NCBI RefSeq assembly: GCF_028858725.1
Contig: NC_084781.1
Coordinates: 5,898,513-5,962,512 of the forward strand
Direction: 5' to 3'
Origin: Colius striatus
Taxonomy: Eukaryota; Chordata; Aves; Coliiformes; Coliidae
Length of the DNA: 64,000 nucleotides
The notes under the pieces are model-generated. The model saw nothing but the letters and a program-made list of their open reading frames with translations. It did not search any database and was not told the DNA's origin. The translations under genes were made by a program, and so were the position numbers. Each line of letters begins with the position of its first letter. Positions within the stretch are counted from its first letter, which is position 1. Below, piece by piece: positions 1 through 12,155 of the stretch.

Positions 1-3000
1 CTACTGTATTAGCAGCTTCACAGAGAGATCCCTTTTCTTGCCATTTTAATAGAAAATAGCTTGGATCAAGTTACCTGACCAGTTAAACGACTGTTACTGC
101 TGATCTTTAATAACATATGTGGTTAACTGTGCATCTAATTCTACCAGCCAGGATGAATCCATCTTGTAAATTGGTGCAATATAATGCATCTTTGTTCCCC
201 ATTTCTGTATAGTGCATTTTGTTGAACAAATTTCAGTTGACTTTTCTCTTGTTTTTTCTTCAAAAAAAACCCAAAACAAAACCCCAAAAAACCCCAAACC
301 AATAACAACGAAAAGCCCTGTGTCCCTCGTGAACTGAAATGCCTCCGTGATGAGAAAACCATTTGGCTCTGATGCTCTTCTAAAAACAGGTGTGTCTCTC
401 AGGTCTCTTTTTCTCTGAGTGGGCCTGAGGTTGCCAGGGATGAAATTGCTGACACAGTTGTTGAATTGCCTTTACAGATACTGTCAGTTGTCTGGAATGG
501 GATTAATCTAACGAAATGATAATAGAGACGAACCAAAACCACTGCCATCAGTCTTGTCTAACGACGCATTTTATGCTCTGCACATAAGTCTTTGCTGTGT
601 TGATTCAGACCTTGTTCATCATGATCTGAGAACTGTTTTTCTGTCTAAATTACAAATGAACATGTTGTGCAGCTGTTGCACACAAAAGAGATGGATTTCT
701 TTTTAAAAACCCCTGGCCTCCAGTGTTACAGCCAATGTGTTGGATCTTTCGAGTGTACACCTTAGTGCTACTGAGGAACAGTGAGAATAACCATCGTATT
801 AACAAGCTGAGTGACCCTCCCCTGTAGCTGGATTTACTAAGTTCATCTGTAGATCTGATATCAGCCCATACTGTGGGTTTCCACAGACAGAGATTACTCA
901 CCCAACTCACAGGTTATTACAGTTACCTTTACACAGTGTTCCGTGGACAGAGAGCAGCACCTCTGGAGGCTGCTCTTCCTATTCAAGGAGAGGTGCCTTA
1001 AGGCAGTTGTGTGCTCAAAGGGGCCTCCTCTCTCTGGTGACTAGGCAAAGCCCAGATGAGTACATGGCTGAAGTCACTTGAAATGAATCGCATCTTCAAC
1101 AGCAAATAGGAATCCAGTCAACATGGAATGTATCAGAAAGAGATTCTGTCCTTGCATTTGTAAAAATAAAGGGCAGAACTGATATTTTTAGCACCAGTTT
1201 AAGCAGATTTGTAACATGTCAGATACTAGATACACGTCAGATCCTTGAGGTCTGGCAGTCGATGCTGGACAAGGTCCCAAGCCTTACTCTTAATGTAAAC
1301 TGAGAGTTTTCAAAAAGCCAGCTCTCTTTTCTGTGCTCAGAGATGAGACATAGATTCAGATGTAGAACCACAAGTTCAGCGGACACATGCAGCCTTGCAA
1401 GCACATGTTCTATGTGAACAAGTCATACATAAAGAAGGCTGGAACCTTAAGCCTTAGAAAAGATGTTTCCGTGTGTGTGGTGAGCAGCAGTCTTGTGGGA
1501 TCCCAGCAGCTGTGCCCCCACTTGGCTGTTAAGTCTCTACATATTTTCAAAGATGTTTGTCAAAGCATTACTTTGGCTGCCTTCATTTTACAGGAGGGCC
1601 TTGTTTGATAACGTTCTCCTCCACCAGGATCAGTTGCAACTGTTCACACCTTCTAGTTTCTACTAAATAAAAAGAAGTTTTTGAAGCTCTCCTGATTCTT
1701 GAAGCTGGTGAAGTGGAACAAGCAGCCAGTGGCACTGAGGTGTGTGCATTGAAGAGTGTAGAAGAGCAGCTGTGGCAGAGGTCAGACTGCAGGTCAGCTG
1801 TTCAGATTTACAGTCAGTTCTACTCCTGAAAAGAGGACCACTCTTTGCTACAGTTTTCCCCCCCATTCCTCTTTTCGTCCTTGGAAAGGGAGTCAGCCAC
1901 AGGAAATAACAGAGCTTGAAGCCAGGAGCACAGCGCTGAAGCCACAGTGTTGGTGACAATCTAAAATGAATTCAGTACAGTTTTGGGAAATAGCCATTGC
2001 CCTCTTGCCTTGGAAGGAAGGCTCCATGGACTGCTATGTATTTCTGCTACCTAGTAGCTAAGTTGAAAGCAAGCAAAGATTGTCAAGCTTAAAGCTCTTA
2101 CAGGAACGGAAGCTGTTGTCACTTGGAAGAGAAGGTTACTCACATGTTGCTTTTCTCCACTAAAAATTGTGCAGTGTCTGAGGGAATGAGGTCTGTAAAA
2201 TGTGGCACTCCTTGTTTGAAGGGTACTTCTGAGTGTTTGCAAATTAAAGCTGTTAGCATCCACTGAGAACAAACAGCTTTTCTCCTGGATTGTTTCTTTT
2301 CTTTCCATTCTGATGCATGAAATGAATTTTTACTTGTTTTGTTTGTTCTTCGTTCTTCTGCCAAATATTGGAGGAGCTTTGAAATGCCTGGAGTCATATT
2401 TGCTTCTCTCCATCCCTTTTTTGTTTCTTTGTCTGCCTGTGCCTGAACATTCTCTGCACACTGTCTGCGACCTCACTGGGATGACATATCCGAGTGGTTC
2501 TGCTCTGTCTGTCAGGGCAAAAGCCTGAACAGAGTTGCCAAAAGTCAGATTGATGGGTGGTTTTATTGTGCACCATAAAATAAGGGTGATTAGAGAGGCC
2601 AGTCTTGCAGGGAGCTCACTTTCTGTTGAAAAAATATTTTGTAAGTAATAAATTCTTCACTTCTTTAGAATGAAGGAGTCAAGACTTTCAGCATTTTGTG
2701 TTTCCTTATTTAACCTGTGGATGAATAACTATTATTATTCCTCATGGTCCTGAGAATAGCAAAAGAGAATCAATAGGAAGCTTCTCATCAGATTGTGAGT
2801 GCCCTAGGTCAGGTCAGAAATGCCCACCATGGACTGACATGGCAGCAGGCAGTGGTGATGCAGCTGGTACCATTTGTACACAGCGTTGGCAGCCGCTGCT
2901 CAACAACTCGACTGTTTATACACGTCGTTTGTGTTCTGAATTGTTTTGGGCCCCAGCAATTTAGTGTCTAAATAACTGTTTGATTAAATACAACATAAAT

Positions 3001-4955
3001 TTAGCTATAAGATGGGGTGAAAGATTCTTAAAGTATTTGTAGATCAATTTCACTTAATCAAACGTGCCAGTCTGTGGAGCTGAACCATGTGCTACGTTCC
3101 CAGCATTTTATAGCAACAGCAAAATTCCTTTACAGAATATATACAGAACAAAGAAATGCAGCACCAACAGCCTCCAAGTTCAGGGGGTCTTTAAGGATTC
3201 TTATATTATTCCTCCTTATTTGCTAGTCTCTGAATGATTTGGAATATCAATTCATAGAATCATAGGATGGTAGGGGTTGGAAGGCACCTTTAATTAATCT
3301 GTAAAACCAGCACTAGTGGAGGAGATTTGAAAGTTACTGAGAACAGCAGGGCTTTCTTACTCACCTAGAAAAAACCTTGCAGACAATTACCTTGGCCTAG
3401 TTTCCTTGTCTGAAATATAAAAAACTGGGAATAGCACAAAAACAAGGGCATTCCTCTGCAGATTTGCCCTTGTTCTCCCTATCTCTATGTTCCTCCTGGC
3501 AGCTTTTCTTATCATAGCTTCTAGTGCTCCCTGGGGCAGAGGGGCACAGCGGGAAGGATAATGGTTTGGAAGGGAGGGAAAAAGGGGAGGGGAGACTAGA
3601 ACCTATTCCGTAGCTCTCCTCTGGGAGTTCAGAGAGGAGAGTTATTTTGCAGTTGTTTGGCTCTTTGGAAACAGTAGTGCCTGGTGGTTTCTATAGCCTG
3701 GTGCAGTCGGTTCCACCATTTCAGGCTCAGTCAGCACTACTGCCAGGTTACCGCAGCGGCTCGGGGCTGCTGTCCTGCCGTCCTTCACGTTTCATTGACA
3801 GCACAGTCACTCCATGTCACTTGGGTGCATTTGTGTATCAGCCAACAGCCAAATGCTCTGCCTGCAGGTCATCATCAGCTTGGGACGAATTAGTGTGAGT
3901 AAAACAAGGGGAACTGAAAGTATTTTGTGTTCAGGGTGTGACAGTAAGAGGCTGGGAGGCTACAGCCTGTGGTTTGTCACGAAAAGGCTTTGACAGGATT
4001 AACTGATGTGTTAATCCACTCCCCTTTTCTAAGGAGGTACTGAGCATTTTACAAGCAGGTAGAAAGTTGAAGGCGTCTCCTGTGAAGTTAGTACCAAATG
4101 GGCAACCCCATGCGTTTGGTAGGCCTCCGTCGCCACCTCTCACCTGCTGTCCTCTTGTCTGTTGGAAAAGGCAAGGTATTTTTTTCTATTCTACTCTATT
4201 TTATAGCTGGGGAAACATGGTGCTGATTGGGTGCAGTGGAGTGGGCGTCTGTGGTGACAAGGACAATGTCAACAGAGTGACAACCTGCTTATCTTTACCC
4301 TCTGCCTCCTCAGAAGACCACTTGGACAATGGCTGTAGCTAAGCCAAAACACTCCTAGAGCATCCACTGATGAGCTCAGCTGTTCCTGGATAAGACATGA
4401 AAAAGCTTATTGCTTTCCAGTTTTGGATAGCTGGGTCTTACCTGAGCATCAGGAAGGGGTTTAATTCCTCTTTTTGTTTTAACCTCATAAGGGGTTAATC
4501 GATGCTAAGGCTCCACAGATGTCACCCCATTGTGTCCCACCAGAGCAAAGTTGTGCTATAAGAGCCTAGGCCTCACTTAACACTTACCTTTGGGCCAGGC
4601 TCACATGGCCAAAGTCACTCTGTACCCTAGACACAGCCTTCATCTTGAGGAAGTGGCGGGCTGAAACGAGACCTTCAGAGTTCCAGCTGTAGTAGAAGAG
4701 GTTTCTGCAGTCTGCTTTCCTGGCCATAGCCCAGTAGCGATGGGAAAAGCCCCATTAGGTCCAAGTGAACCTGTCTTTCCAGGTAGGTTGTCCTGCACAT
4801 CTTTAGGATAAAGCACACATGCTGCTTAGAGAAAAGGTATACTTGCTGTAAATAGCTCATGCTTGCAACCTAGGTATAGCCAGATTTGAGCCATAACGAG
4901 CCCCAATTCGCCTTCTAACTACAATGTCTTTTTCTTCTCTTTTTGCTCTCTAAAG
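1..4955 (+). other. NCAM1: NCAM1 intron upstream of the transmembrane exon
   Basis: This stretch lies upstream of the NCAM1 transmembrane exon, so it is read as intron. All open frames in it are short and none resembles an immunoglobulin or fibronectin III exon of NCAM1. In mammals the alternative exon for the GPI-anchored 120-kDa isoform sits just before the transmembrane exon. I could not recognise it here with confidence. Other contents are an A/C-rich low-complexity run near 260-300 and a short CR1 remnant near 3250. Confidence 0.7.
3252..3293 (-). mobile_element. CR1 LINE 3'-end fragment
   Basis: The run contains two tandem-like copies of the 'ATAGAATC / ATAGGATGG' type, followed by a GGGGTTGGAAGG-like core and 'CACCTTTAA'. 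This is the reverse complement of the characteristic 3' end of avian CR1 retrotransposons, which end in short ATTCTATG-like repeats. Only about 45 bases remain, so it is a dead fragment, inserted in reverse orientation in an NCAM1 intron. Its type supports an avian source. Confidence 0.65.
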
Positions 4956-5163
4956 CCAGCACTAGCCCTACCTCAGGCCTTGGGACCGCTGCCATCGTGG
5001 GCATTCTCATTGTTATCTTTGTGCTGCTCTTGGTGGCTGTGGATGTCACCTGCTACTTCCTGAACAAGTGTGGCCTGCTGATGTGCATTGCTGTCAACTT
5101 ATGTGGCAAATCCGGCCCAGGAGCCAAGGGCAAAGACATGGAGGAGGGCAAAGCTGCCTTCTC
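4956..5163 (+). CDS. NCAM1: NCAM1 transmembrane exon
   Basis: The acceptor is 'ctctctaaag' and the donor 'gtgagt'. The exon encodes a short extracellular stem with SPTSGLG, then a hydrophobic helix (about 4988-5062: [16 protein letters not shown]) and the start of the cytoplasmic tail. Four cysteines follow within about 20 residues ([17 protein letters not shown]). In mammals these are the palmitoylation sites that place NCAM in lipid rafts. This exon is used by the 140- and 180-kDa forms and not by the GPI-anchored form. Confidence 0.96.
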
Positions 5164-8100
5164 GTGAGTACTGTCACCCTTTATGTCACTGCTTCCATTG
5201 CTCAGCCTGTCCTCTCAGCAATTCTGGACAAGAAACTGTTTAAGGGAGTTCTGGGTTCCTCATCTCTGATGGAAGGGTGCTGAAAAGATCAGTGCCGTGC
5301 TGGCTCTGCTTTGTATCTCCAGGAAGGGCTTTCTTCAGCCTTTCTTCTGGTTTTGCCCCACTCTTGTTAGTAGCCACCAAAGGGCTGGTCCAAGGGCTGG
5401 GCATCCCAGCGGCTCCTGTGTGGTGCAGGGAGTAACTGGAAGGGGAAGTGCCAAAAAGAAGTAATCTGCTGTTTAGGCCGGTCTGTTTCTGTCATTTGGT
5501 ATCAATATTCACAGCATGACTTTGCAGGAGGATGTCTAATGTGAATGGCAGTCAATCTCCATGCAATTCCTTTGTTACAGGAAAGATGAGTCCAAAGAGC
5601 CTATTGTGGAGGTGCGAACTGAAGAGGAGCGGACCCCCAACCACGATGGGGGAAAGCACACAGAGCCCAATGAGACCACCCCGCTGACAGAGCCAGAGTA
5701 CGTTTGCATTAGTCAATCCTAGCACAGAGTCAATGCATTGCCTCCAGTTGCCTTAATCCCTGCACTCTCAGCCCATAACTTGGGGCAGGAAGAGAGGGAG
5801 AAAGGTACAATCTCTGCATTCCATTTCTGATGTGCCAGTGAGGAAATGCCTCCTCTCTTCCTCAAGATTCAGTGACTCCTGCTTCTAGCACTGGAAGGAA
5901 GGGGAGTAAAGCAATGTTTCTTGAAGGGCCAGTCTCTGCCAATCCTGTCCAGTGCATAGATCAGGCTTCGCTGCAGAGGATACAGAGCAAAAGCAGCCCC
6001 CAGCTAGCACTGACTGCTGCTCGAGCTGTGCCATGGCAATGCTGGATGAGTGCTCCAACACCCCATGGTGAAAGCAGTCCTCTCTACTCATGGCAGCAGA
6101 GCAGGTGTGCCCTGAGTGTTGGGGGAGGCACGGCAAGTCCAGTGGTTTTGTGAAAGGGCTGACAGCTACCTACAGGCTTCATTTATGTTGGAGAACTTGT
6201 TTGGGGCCTAAGTCTGTGTTGGCTGCGATTGGCAAGATTGAAGTATTGCACCCTGTCTACATTAAGCCCTTCCCTAGACTGTTGCCGTTCTAGTGTCCTC
6301 TGAGTACCTCTCCATAGCTTCTGGAGTACAAAAGGGAGGAAGTCACTTTAGGAAGTTGCTAAAATGCTTGTTAATGTTTGGATCAGGTTTGGGGTTGATG
6401 GCACAAGCTGTGTTCCTTTCCTTCAGCAGAGTCATCACAGTGGTAAGGTGGTCAGGCTTTTGCACCCATGTACTGCTTACCGCCTTTGGTTAGGTTTGAA
6501 GTGAGGCCCACTGGTAAAATGGGTCTGCTGAGGTCTCTAGAAGGGGAGAGAAGAAAGGAGGCTATGTCCACAGGCAGCACTGAAATGCAGGTGTGCAGCA
6601 GTGAAGAACAGCTGGGATTTATATTGTCCTGATTTCCTTAACTAGTCTTCCCAGAGCTTTTTACTCAATTATCCTCAGTGAAGGTTTTCTCTCTATGAAT
6701 AAGCCTGAGGTGCTGTTCTCAGGCACACTGGATTCTGACAGAATAAATTATTTGGTTTTCCAGCCTCACATCTCTGTATTTAAGGCAACTAGTGCTACAT
6801 CATAACTGCTAAAGCATAGTTACTCTGTCAGACATTGTCCTCAAGCAAACCTTATTCCAGCTAGCAAAACAGGCTGGAATCTGGTCAAAAGGACAGAAAG
6901 CATCCCATCCAAGCTGCGTGTGTATGTACACACATATCAATATGCATTACGTGTGTGAGAGAGAGAGAGACTGCTACTTTGTGTGGCCTTAGACTTGCAG
7001 GCAAAGGGACAGGGCCAAGAGGAACGACTGGATTCAGGGGATTCACTGGAACTTTGCTGTGTGGTGACAGATGGCACAGGGCTGCAATCTCAGGGAGTTG
7101 GTAGAAAGCACTCTTGCAAGGTCAGGTGGAAGAGCAGTCTCTGCAAGTTGATGAGGTTAGGTTGGTCCAAGAACTGAACCAAAGTCTGTGCAAACAAGTC
7201 ATTCCTGAAGGTCATGTCCTCTTTGCTCTTTTCTTTTCCTAGTTATTCTTCTGTCATCCCAGCCAGCCTTTGCAGCCTTTTGCACAATTGATCTCTGAAA
7301 GGTTTCTGCTCCTCCGAGTACCTCTCTGTGTTTTGTGTGTGTTGTAACCACGTGCCATGCTTCTGCTGCGCCACCCACTCGCCTTCTCACTCTTAACACT
7401 CTGCTCCCCTTTCTCCTGCTGTCACTTACAGGCTTCATTGTCTCTATTTCTCTTCTACTCCTGTCCTCTTCACAGGCACCCCGCCGATACCGCAGCTACT
7501 GTTGAGGACATGCTGCCTTCCGTAACTACAGGCACCACTAACTCTGACACTATCACTGAAACCTTTGCCACTGCTCAGAACAGCCCCACCAGCGAGACCA
7601 CTACGCTGACCTCCAGCATTGCCCCTCCAGCCACGGCCATTCCTGACTCAAACTCCGTGTCGCCTGGCCAGGCTACTCCAGCCAAAGGGGCAGGCACCTC
7701 AGTCTCTTCACCACCACCCTCCTCCACCCCTAAAGTGGCCCCCCTTGTTGATCTCAGTGATACCCCAAGCTCTGCTCCAGCTGCTAGTAATTTGTCTTCA
7801 AGTGTCCTGTCCAACCAAGGTGCAGTGCTCAGCCCCAGTGCTGTTGCTAACGTGGCCGAGGCCTCCAAAGCAGCAGCCGCTAACAAGCCGGCTGCCCCGA
7901 GCCCCGCAAACCTCCCGGGCCCTCCCGCTCCGTCGGAGCCCAAGCAGGAGGTCTCAAGCACCAAGAGCCCTGAAAAGGAAACCGTGCAGCCCAGCACAGT
8001 GAAGAGCCCAACAGAGACAACCAAGAACCCGAGCAATCTGAAGAGTGAGGCTGCTTCAAGCAGCACCACAAACCCCTCCCAGAACGAGGACTTTAAAATG

Positions 8101-10192
8101 GACGAAGGGACCTTCAAGACACCAGACATTGATCTTGCAAAGGATGTTTTTGCAGCTCTTGGCACTACTACTGCTCCTGCCAGTGTGACTAGTGGGCAAG
8201 CTCGTGAGCCTGCTTCTTCCACTGCAGACAGCTCTGTACCTGCTGCACCTGCAAAGACCGAGTATGGCTGCCTTTAATCTTCTGTTGGTTGTGTGCTGTG
8301 TCTCTCGTGCACTGGTGCTTGTGCTGTGTTCTTGTTGGATGTTCTCTTAACTAGTGTCATTGTTTCCCTAAGAAACTAACTGACCTGTGAACCAACTAAA
8401 CGGGACATGGCTTTAAAGGTCTAGGAGGAAAGCAGGAATAGGCTGTGGCCAGGGAAGCAGAGACAAGGCAACCCCAGGAATTCAGTGCGAGCCCAGGAAG
8501 TGCTGTCCTCAGAGGGAGGATTACAGCTCACTGAGAGAGACAGGCTATGCTATAGCAACCACACTGGAAACACACCCTAACTCACAGCTGTGGTTAGAAC
8601 TTTTCCCATCCTCACATCTCCAGGAAACTTGCCCCATTCTGGAAGCTTTGTACTTCATCTAAAATAAAGATTAGCATTGATAGTCCACTGTGCTGCTGTG
8701 ATTGCGGTGTGTGTTAGCACTCAGAGAGGAGCAGTCAGGCACTGTATGACCTAGAAGCAGGCTCTTTTCTAGGTCTAGGTGAAAAGCTGTGCTGTTTTAC
8801 TGTGTTGTTCAGGTGCCTTTTCATCTTACGGCTCTGGTCTCCCCCTACCTCCCTGCTGTGCTCCTGTTCTCTCTGAAGTCAAGAGGCATTCCTGCCATGT
8901 GCCTGTTCCACAGCATTGCCTCGTGCCCCAGGCAGCTGTGAAGCACATGGCCCTTCCTGGAAAGCCTGGCTGGCACAGCAGATGCACGAGGGTTGGAGGG
9001 AACCAGGTAGCCTTGATGGGTGCAGCTAAGCTGCTCCCAAGCAGAGAAATCTGTGTTCACTTCAGTTTGCTGCACCTAAAGCCTGTCATCCAGTGTGCTG
9101 CAGAGGGACAAGCAGGACAGAACAGAGAATTGTGGTCGGGTGCTGAGCTGAAAGGGGGTAGGAAACGGTTTGCCTATAGCACAGAAACGTTTCAGCTGGA
9201 GTAATGCAACTTGGTGTGTGTCATGTCAATGAATTCTTGGAACAGTAGAATGCAGAGCTATGTTCTTCCTGCCAATCTAGCCACTACCTTCTACCTGTGC
9301 TGCTTCTACCTGCTTCCCTTGGTGCAAATCAGGACTGCAACCATAGGCTTAGATTTGTCTCATCTGCTCATCAGGGTGAATTAAGATTGCAGTCACCTTA
9401 GACTAGCGCTGTGGCTCATGGGCTGGAAAGGGCAGTTCTGCAGGGAGGCCACCAGATATGCCTTGTGTGGCTTTTCATGACTATGAAGAGAATGTTGGAC
9501 AAGTGGGCTTCTCTGATGCTTCAAGCAAAGTGCCAAAACACCTGATGAGCCTGAGCTTTAGCCTGTGAAGATGTTGACCCCCTTTGCACTTGGGAACATG
9601 TGTTTGATAAACTTCAATTCTGTGTTTCCCTTCCTGCACCGTACTGGGAAGTTCTGGAGCTGCCTTGCCACAAGGAAAAAGCTTTTCAGTTGAAATGGCA
9701 GTGTGTTTTAATGGGATGTTTGGGTGACCCAGCTTAGCGATGGTAAAATCAAATGCATTTGCACCTGTGTTTCCCCTTTTTGCTTCTTTGTTTGCACGCC
9801 CCAACACGCTGGGCACCTCTGCTGCAGCCTGAGACCTTGTCCTACCAGTGGGATAACTCAGAGCCAGAAGGAAAATCACAAAAGGCTTTTCAAGAGTGAA
9901 GCTGGGGGAAGCTTGGGTTTGGTTTTACTTATTTCTGCACCTAGAAATGTTGATTTTGCTGTAGCGAGGTGTTTGCTTGTTTCTAGAAGCCTGCTCTTAT
10001 CAGTAATTGAGCAATAGTCGATCTGTAGTTCTCTGTCTCTAAACTGTGCCATTTTGGTGATTCTTCCTCAGGAAAATCCCAGTAGAAGACAAATCTGAAG
10101 TGCAAGCAACGGAAACCAAGACACCTCCTGCAGAAGTCAAGACGGTCCCCAACGAAGCCACACAAACAAATGAAAAGGAAAGCAAAGCATGA
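4956..10192 (+). CDS. NCAM1: Neural cell adhesion molecule 1, C-terminal part (4 exons; 140/180-kDa isoforms)
   Basis: NCAM1 is an immunoglobulin-superfamily adhesion receptor of neurons and muscle. The window holds only its membrane and cytoplasmic end. The exons are 4956-5163, 5581-5697, 7476-8261 and 10072-10192. They join in one frame: the reading frame enters with one base of a codon from an upstream exon, and the later junctions fall after two bases. Together they encode 410 residues, or 148 when the 786-base cassette exon is skipped, which is the known difference between NCAM-180 and NCAM-140. The transmembrane helix, the four membrane-proximal cysteines and the C-terminal ending in ESKA match the vertebrate family closely. 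The extracellular Ig and fibronectin III domains lie upstream of the window. Identification is by remembered family sequence and is very strong. Confidence 0.96.
5581..5697 (+). CDS. NCAM1: NCAM1 proximal cytoplasmic exon
   Basis: The acceptor is 'tttgttacag'. The exon encodes an acidic segment running from [17 protein letters not shown] to [10 protein letters not shown], nearly identical across vertebrate NCAM1. The donor reads AGA|gtacgt, ending after two bases of a Glu codon. Both possible downstream exons begin with the G that completes that codon, so splicing to either one keeps the frame. Confidence 0.95.
5698..7475 (+). other. NCAM1: NCAM1 intron before the 180-kDa exon
   Basis: A 1.8-kb intron with no recognisable exon. 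It contains a small purine run of GA repeats near 6956-6970, next to a short GT/AC stretch. The 3' end, from about 7370 to 7475, is a long pyrimidine-rich tract ending in 'cttcacag'. The open frame that runs into the next exon from 7357 is only intron read-through. Confidence 0.8.
7476..8261 (+). CDS. NCAM1: NCAM1 alternative exon of the 180-kDa isoform
   Basis: This cassette exon is 786 bases, exactly 262 codons, so it can be included or skipped without changing frame. It encodes a Ser/Thr/Pro/Ala-rich cytoplasmic insert that starts [15 protein letters not shown] and ends with the conserved block [19 protein letters not shown]. Its length and ends match the large cytoplasmic exon that distinguishes NCAM-180, the form enriched at neuronal contacts and synapses and linked to spectrin in the literature. 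The middle is low in complexity and probably disordered. The donor GA|gtatgg departs from consensus, as expected for a regulated exon. A 215-codon antisense frame here is a by-product of the base composition. Confidence 0.96.
8262..10071 (+). other. NCAM1: Last NCAM1 intron
   Basis: A 1.8-kb intron between the 180-kDa exon and the terminal exon. Translation past the exon's donor stops after four extra residues (YGCL). An AATAAA at 8663-8668 is followed some 30-50 bases later by T/G-rich sequence, so an early polyadenylated transcript is conceivable. No other coding segment was recognised. The 141-codon frame near 8779-9204 has no family resemblance. Confidence 0.75.
8663..8668 (+). promoter_or_regulatory. 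Possible intronic polyadenylation signal after the NCAM-180 exon
   Basis: An exact AATAAA lies about 400 bases beyond the 180-kDa exon's donor. It is followed by a G/T-rich stretch near 8695-8715 (tgctgtg, ggtgtgtgtt). These are the two sequence parts of a vertebrate cleavage site. Nothing shows that it is used. Confidence 0.3.
10072..10192 (+). CDS. NCAM1: NCAM1 terminal coding exon
   Basis: The acceptor is 'gattcttcctcag'. The exon encodes the shared C-terminus, beginning [10 protein letters not shown], passing through [16 protein letters not shown] and ending ESKA, then a TGA at 10190-10192. The end is almost invariant in vertebrate NCAM1. The first residues are the more variable part of the exon. 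Confidence 0.95.
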
Positions 10193-11147
10193 TCAGCGAC
10201 AGATGAAAGCGATCGACAGAACAGCTTCACCCGAGCATTTACAACACAGAACACAACACACATCTCATTCCTCTGGTGTCTGTTGCCTTTTTTTAAAAAA
10301 ACAAACAAAACAGAAAATGCATAAATGGGGGGAGGGGGGAATCTCTCTTGTTCTTTTCTTCTCCTTTCCTTTTTTTTTAAAAAAGATTTCTAGAAGGGTT
10401 CTATTTGTCGTGCACTTGCTTTTAAAAAGTAATACACTTAAAAACAGGGTTAAACCCGTAACCAAATCAGGGCTTAGACGCCCCTGTGCGTATTCAGCTA
10501 GCAGAATTGCCACTCGGTTTGCAGTGTGGTTGGGAAGCTCAAAATCAACTAGTCCTAGACCAAAAAAAGCGAGAAAAAAGACAAAAAAAAAAAGACCCTG
10601 TTCTTTCCTCCCTTGGTTAGCATAGCAGATATAACCACTGTACTGCTTGGTGCAGCTGGAACTTAATGAACAAAGTCCACAATTTATTTTTATACTTTTC
10701 AGTCGAGTTTCAAATATGTAAAAGCCTCATAAATAAGTTATAAGTTCTGTTCACCTTGTATTTGTTCAGTATGCAAAGTGTCTCGAGCTCTTTGTGACTG
10801 AATTCTGTTCTCCACGTTAGGCATTTGTTTGGGTTTTACTCTCTTTAGTTAAGGAAGAATGCCAGAATTGCAGCTTCGGGGATGTATTTCGATTTGCAGT
10901 ATTCGGACTCTACATTTCTTCAAATTTGATGTTAATTTTTTTGCCAACTTTGGTTCTTTCCAGTGTTTACAATTGACAGTTTGGGGTTTTTTTTTTAACT
11001 TTTGTTGTGTTTAAATGTATGTGTAAAATAGCTGCCTTTTTTTTAAGTAACTAGTCGGTAGGTGCTAGCTCAGCATGCTTGCTTTGCAGAGGGAGACATT
11101 TTAAAACATGGATGTTTACAGTAGTTGTTTCCCCTTTATCTTTTCTA

Positions 11148-11190
11148 ATTATTGTTATTATTATTATTATTGTTATTATTATTATTATTT
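11148..11190. repeat. ATT/GTT microsatellite
   Basis: About 43 bases are made almost only of ATT triplets, with two G interruptions. It lies inside the NCAM1 3' UTR and is probably length-variable between individuals. Confidence 0.9.
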
Positions 11191-12149
11191 CTTACTGGAG
11201 TAAGAAGAAAAGTGATGCTGGGTTTTGGTTTGGGTTTTTTTTTGGGTGGGTGGGGGGTATTCAAACCACTCATCACCAATCAAGGTCTTTATCCAGCAAT
11301 CCCCATAAACACGTGCTTAACCGGGAGTGAGAGCTGCTGGTGAGAGTCCTTCCATGCTGAAATTTAGTAAGAGTTTAAGTCCCTTGCTGGACCTGGGCCT
11401 GACTGCATAAGAGAAATATCATCTCTGCTTTTTTAGGACATTCTCCCCTTTCCTTCATGGAACCCTCCTGGTGCTTTGAGAAGCAGAAGGGAGATTGTAC
11501 AGTTAGGGCTGGTCTGGTCTCATCTCAGACGTTTGACTGCATCAATTCCTCCTCAGTATGTCAGACCCTAGAAAGCTGACTTGAAAGACTTTTTGCACAC
11601 AGGCGCTTGGCAGCGTGCGAGACCTCTCCTGCAAATCCCGCTCCGTCAGCAGTTGATGATTGTAGGTCCCTTCCAACTGGACTGTTCCCTCACATCGTGT
11701 GTATGGAGCGACCCGTCTCTGCTCTGCGGAATCAGAACTATGAAATCAAGAGCTAGGACTTGGAAACGAAGGCCAAGTCTCCCAGTGATTTCCCTTGTCT
11801 TGGCATCACGTCTGATAGTGGGAAAAGGGGCCTGATGCAGTATGTGTATGGTCATGGTGGAGGGGGCGGCGTATCAGTGGCATTTAGCATCGGGAGACGA
11901 GGAGTAACGCTGAGATTTTGGGGTGGAAAGAAAGAAGGTTTCAACAGAAGGAAGGCAAAGGTATATAGGTGAAGACCAGCCCATTGTATAGAGATGTTCC
12001 TTCTGTTGGGGGTTTGGGTTTGGTTTTTCTTTCTGTCTTTTTTTTTGCTTTTGTTTTCTTTTTTCTTCTACTTCAGCCCTGCCAGCTTGTGCACTGTGGG
12101 TGCGTGACTGTTCTAGTGTGAAACGTGTTTTTTGTCATAGTATTGAAAT

Positions 12150-12155
12150 AATAAA
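12150..12155 (+). promoter_or_regulatory. NCAM1: NCAM1 polyadenylation signal, proximal
   Basis: An exact AATAAA lies about 1.96 kb past the NCAM1 stop codon, in an A/T-rich context. It is the first canonical signal I noticed after the long T-rich UTR and is a reasonable cleavage signal. Confidence 0.5.

Noticed and set aside
2363-2446. Possible GPI-signal exon of NCAM1 ending FFVSLSACA
   Set aside because: It superficially recalls the hydrophobic end of NCAM-120, but the acceptor is poor, the hydrophobic run is short and interrupted by His and Pro, and the upstream residues do not match the family.
7575-8222. 215-codon minus-strand open frame over the NCAM-180 exon
   Set aside because: It mirrors the biased codons of the real sense exon. 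Its protein shows no family resemblance.
8779-9204. 141-codon plus-strand frame in the last NCAM1 intron
   Set aside because: No family resemblance, and it lies in an intron between well-supported exons.
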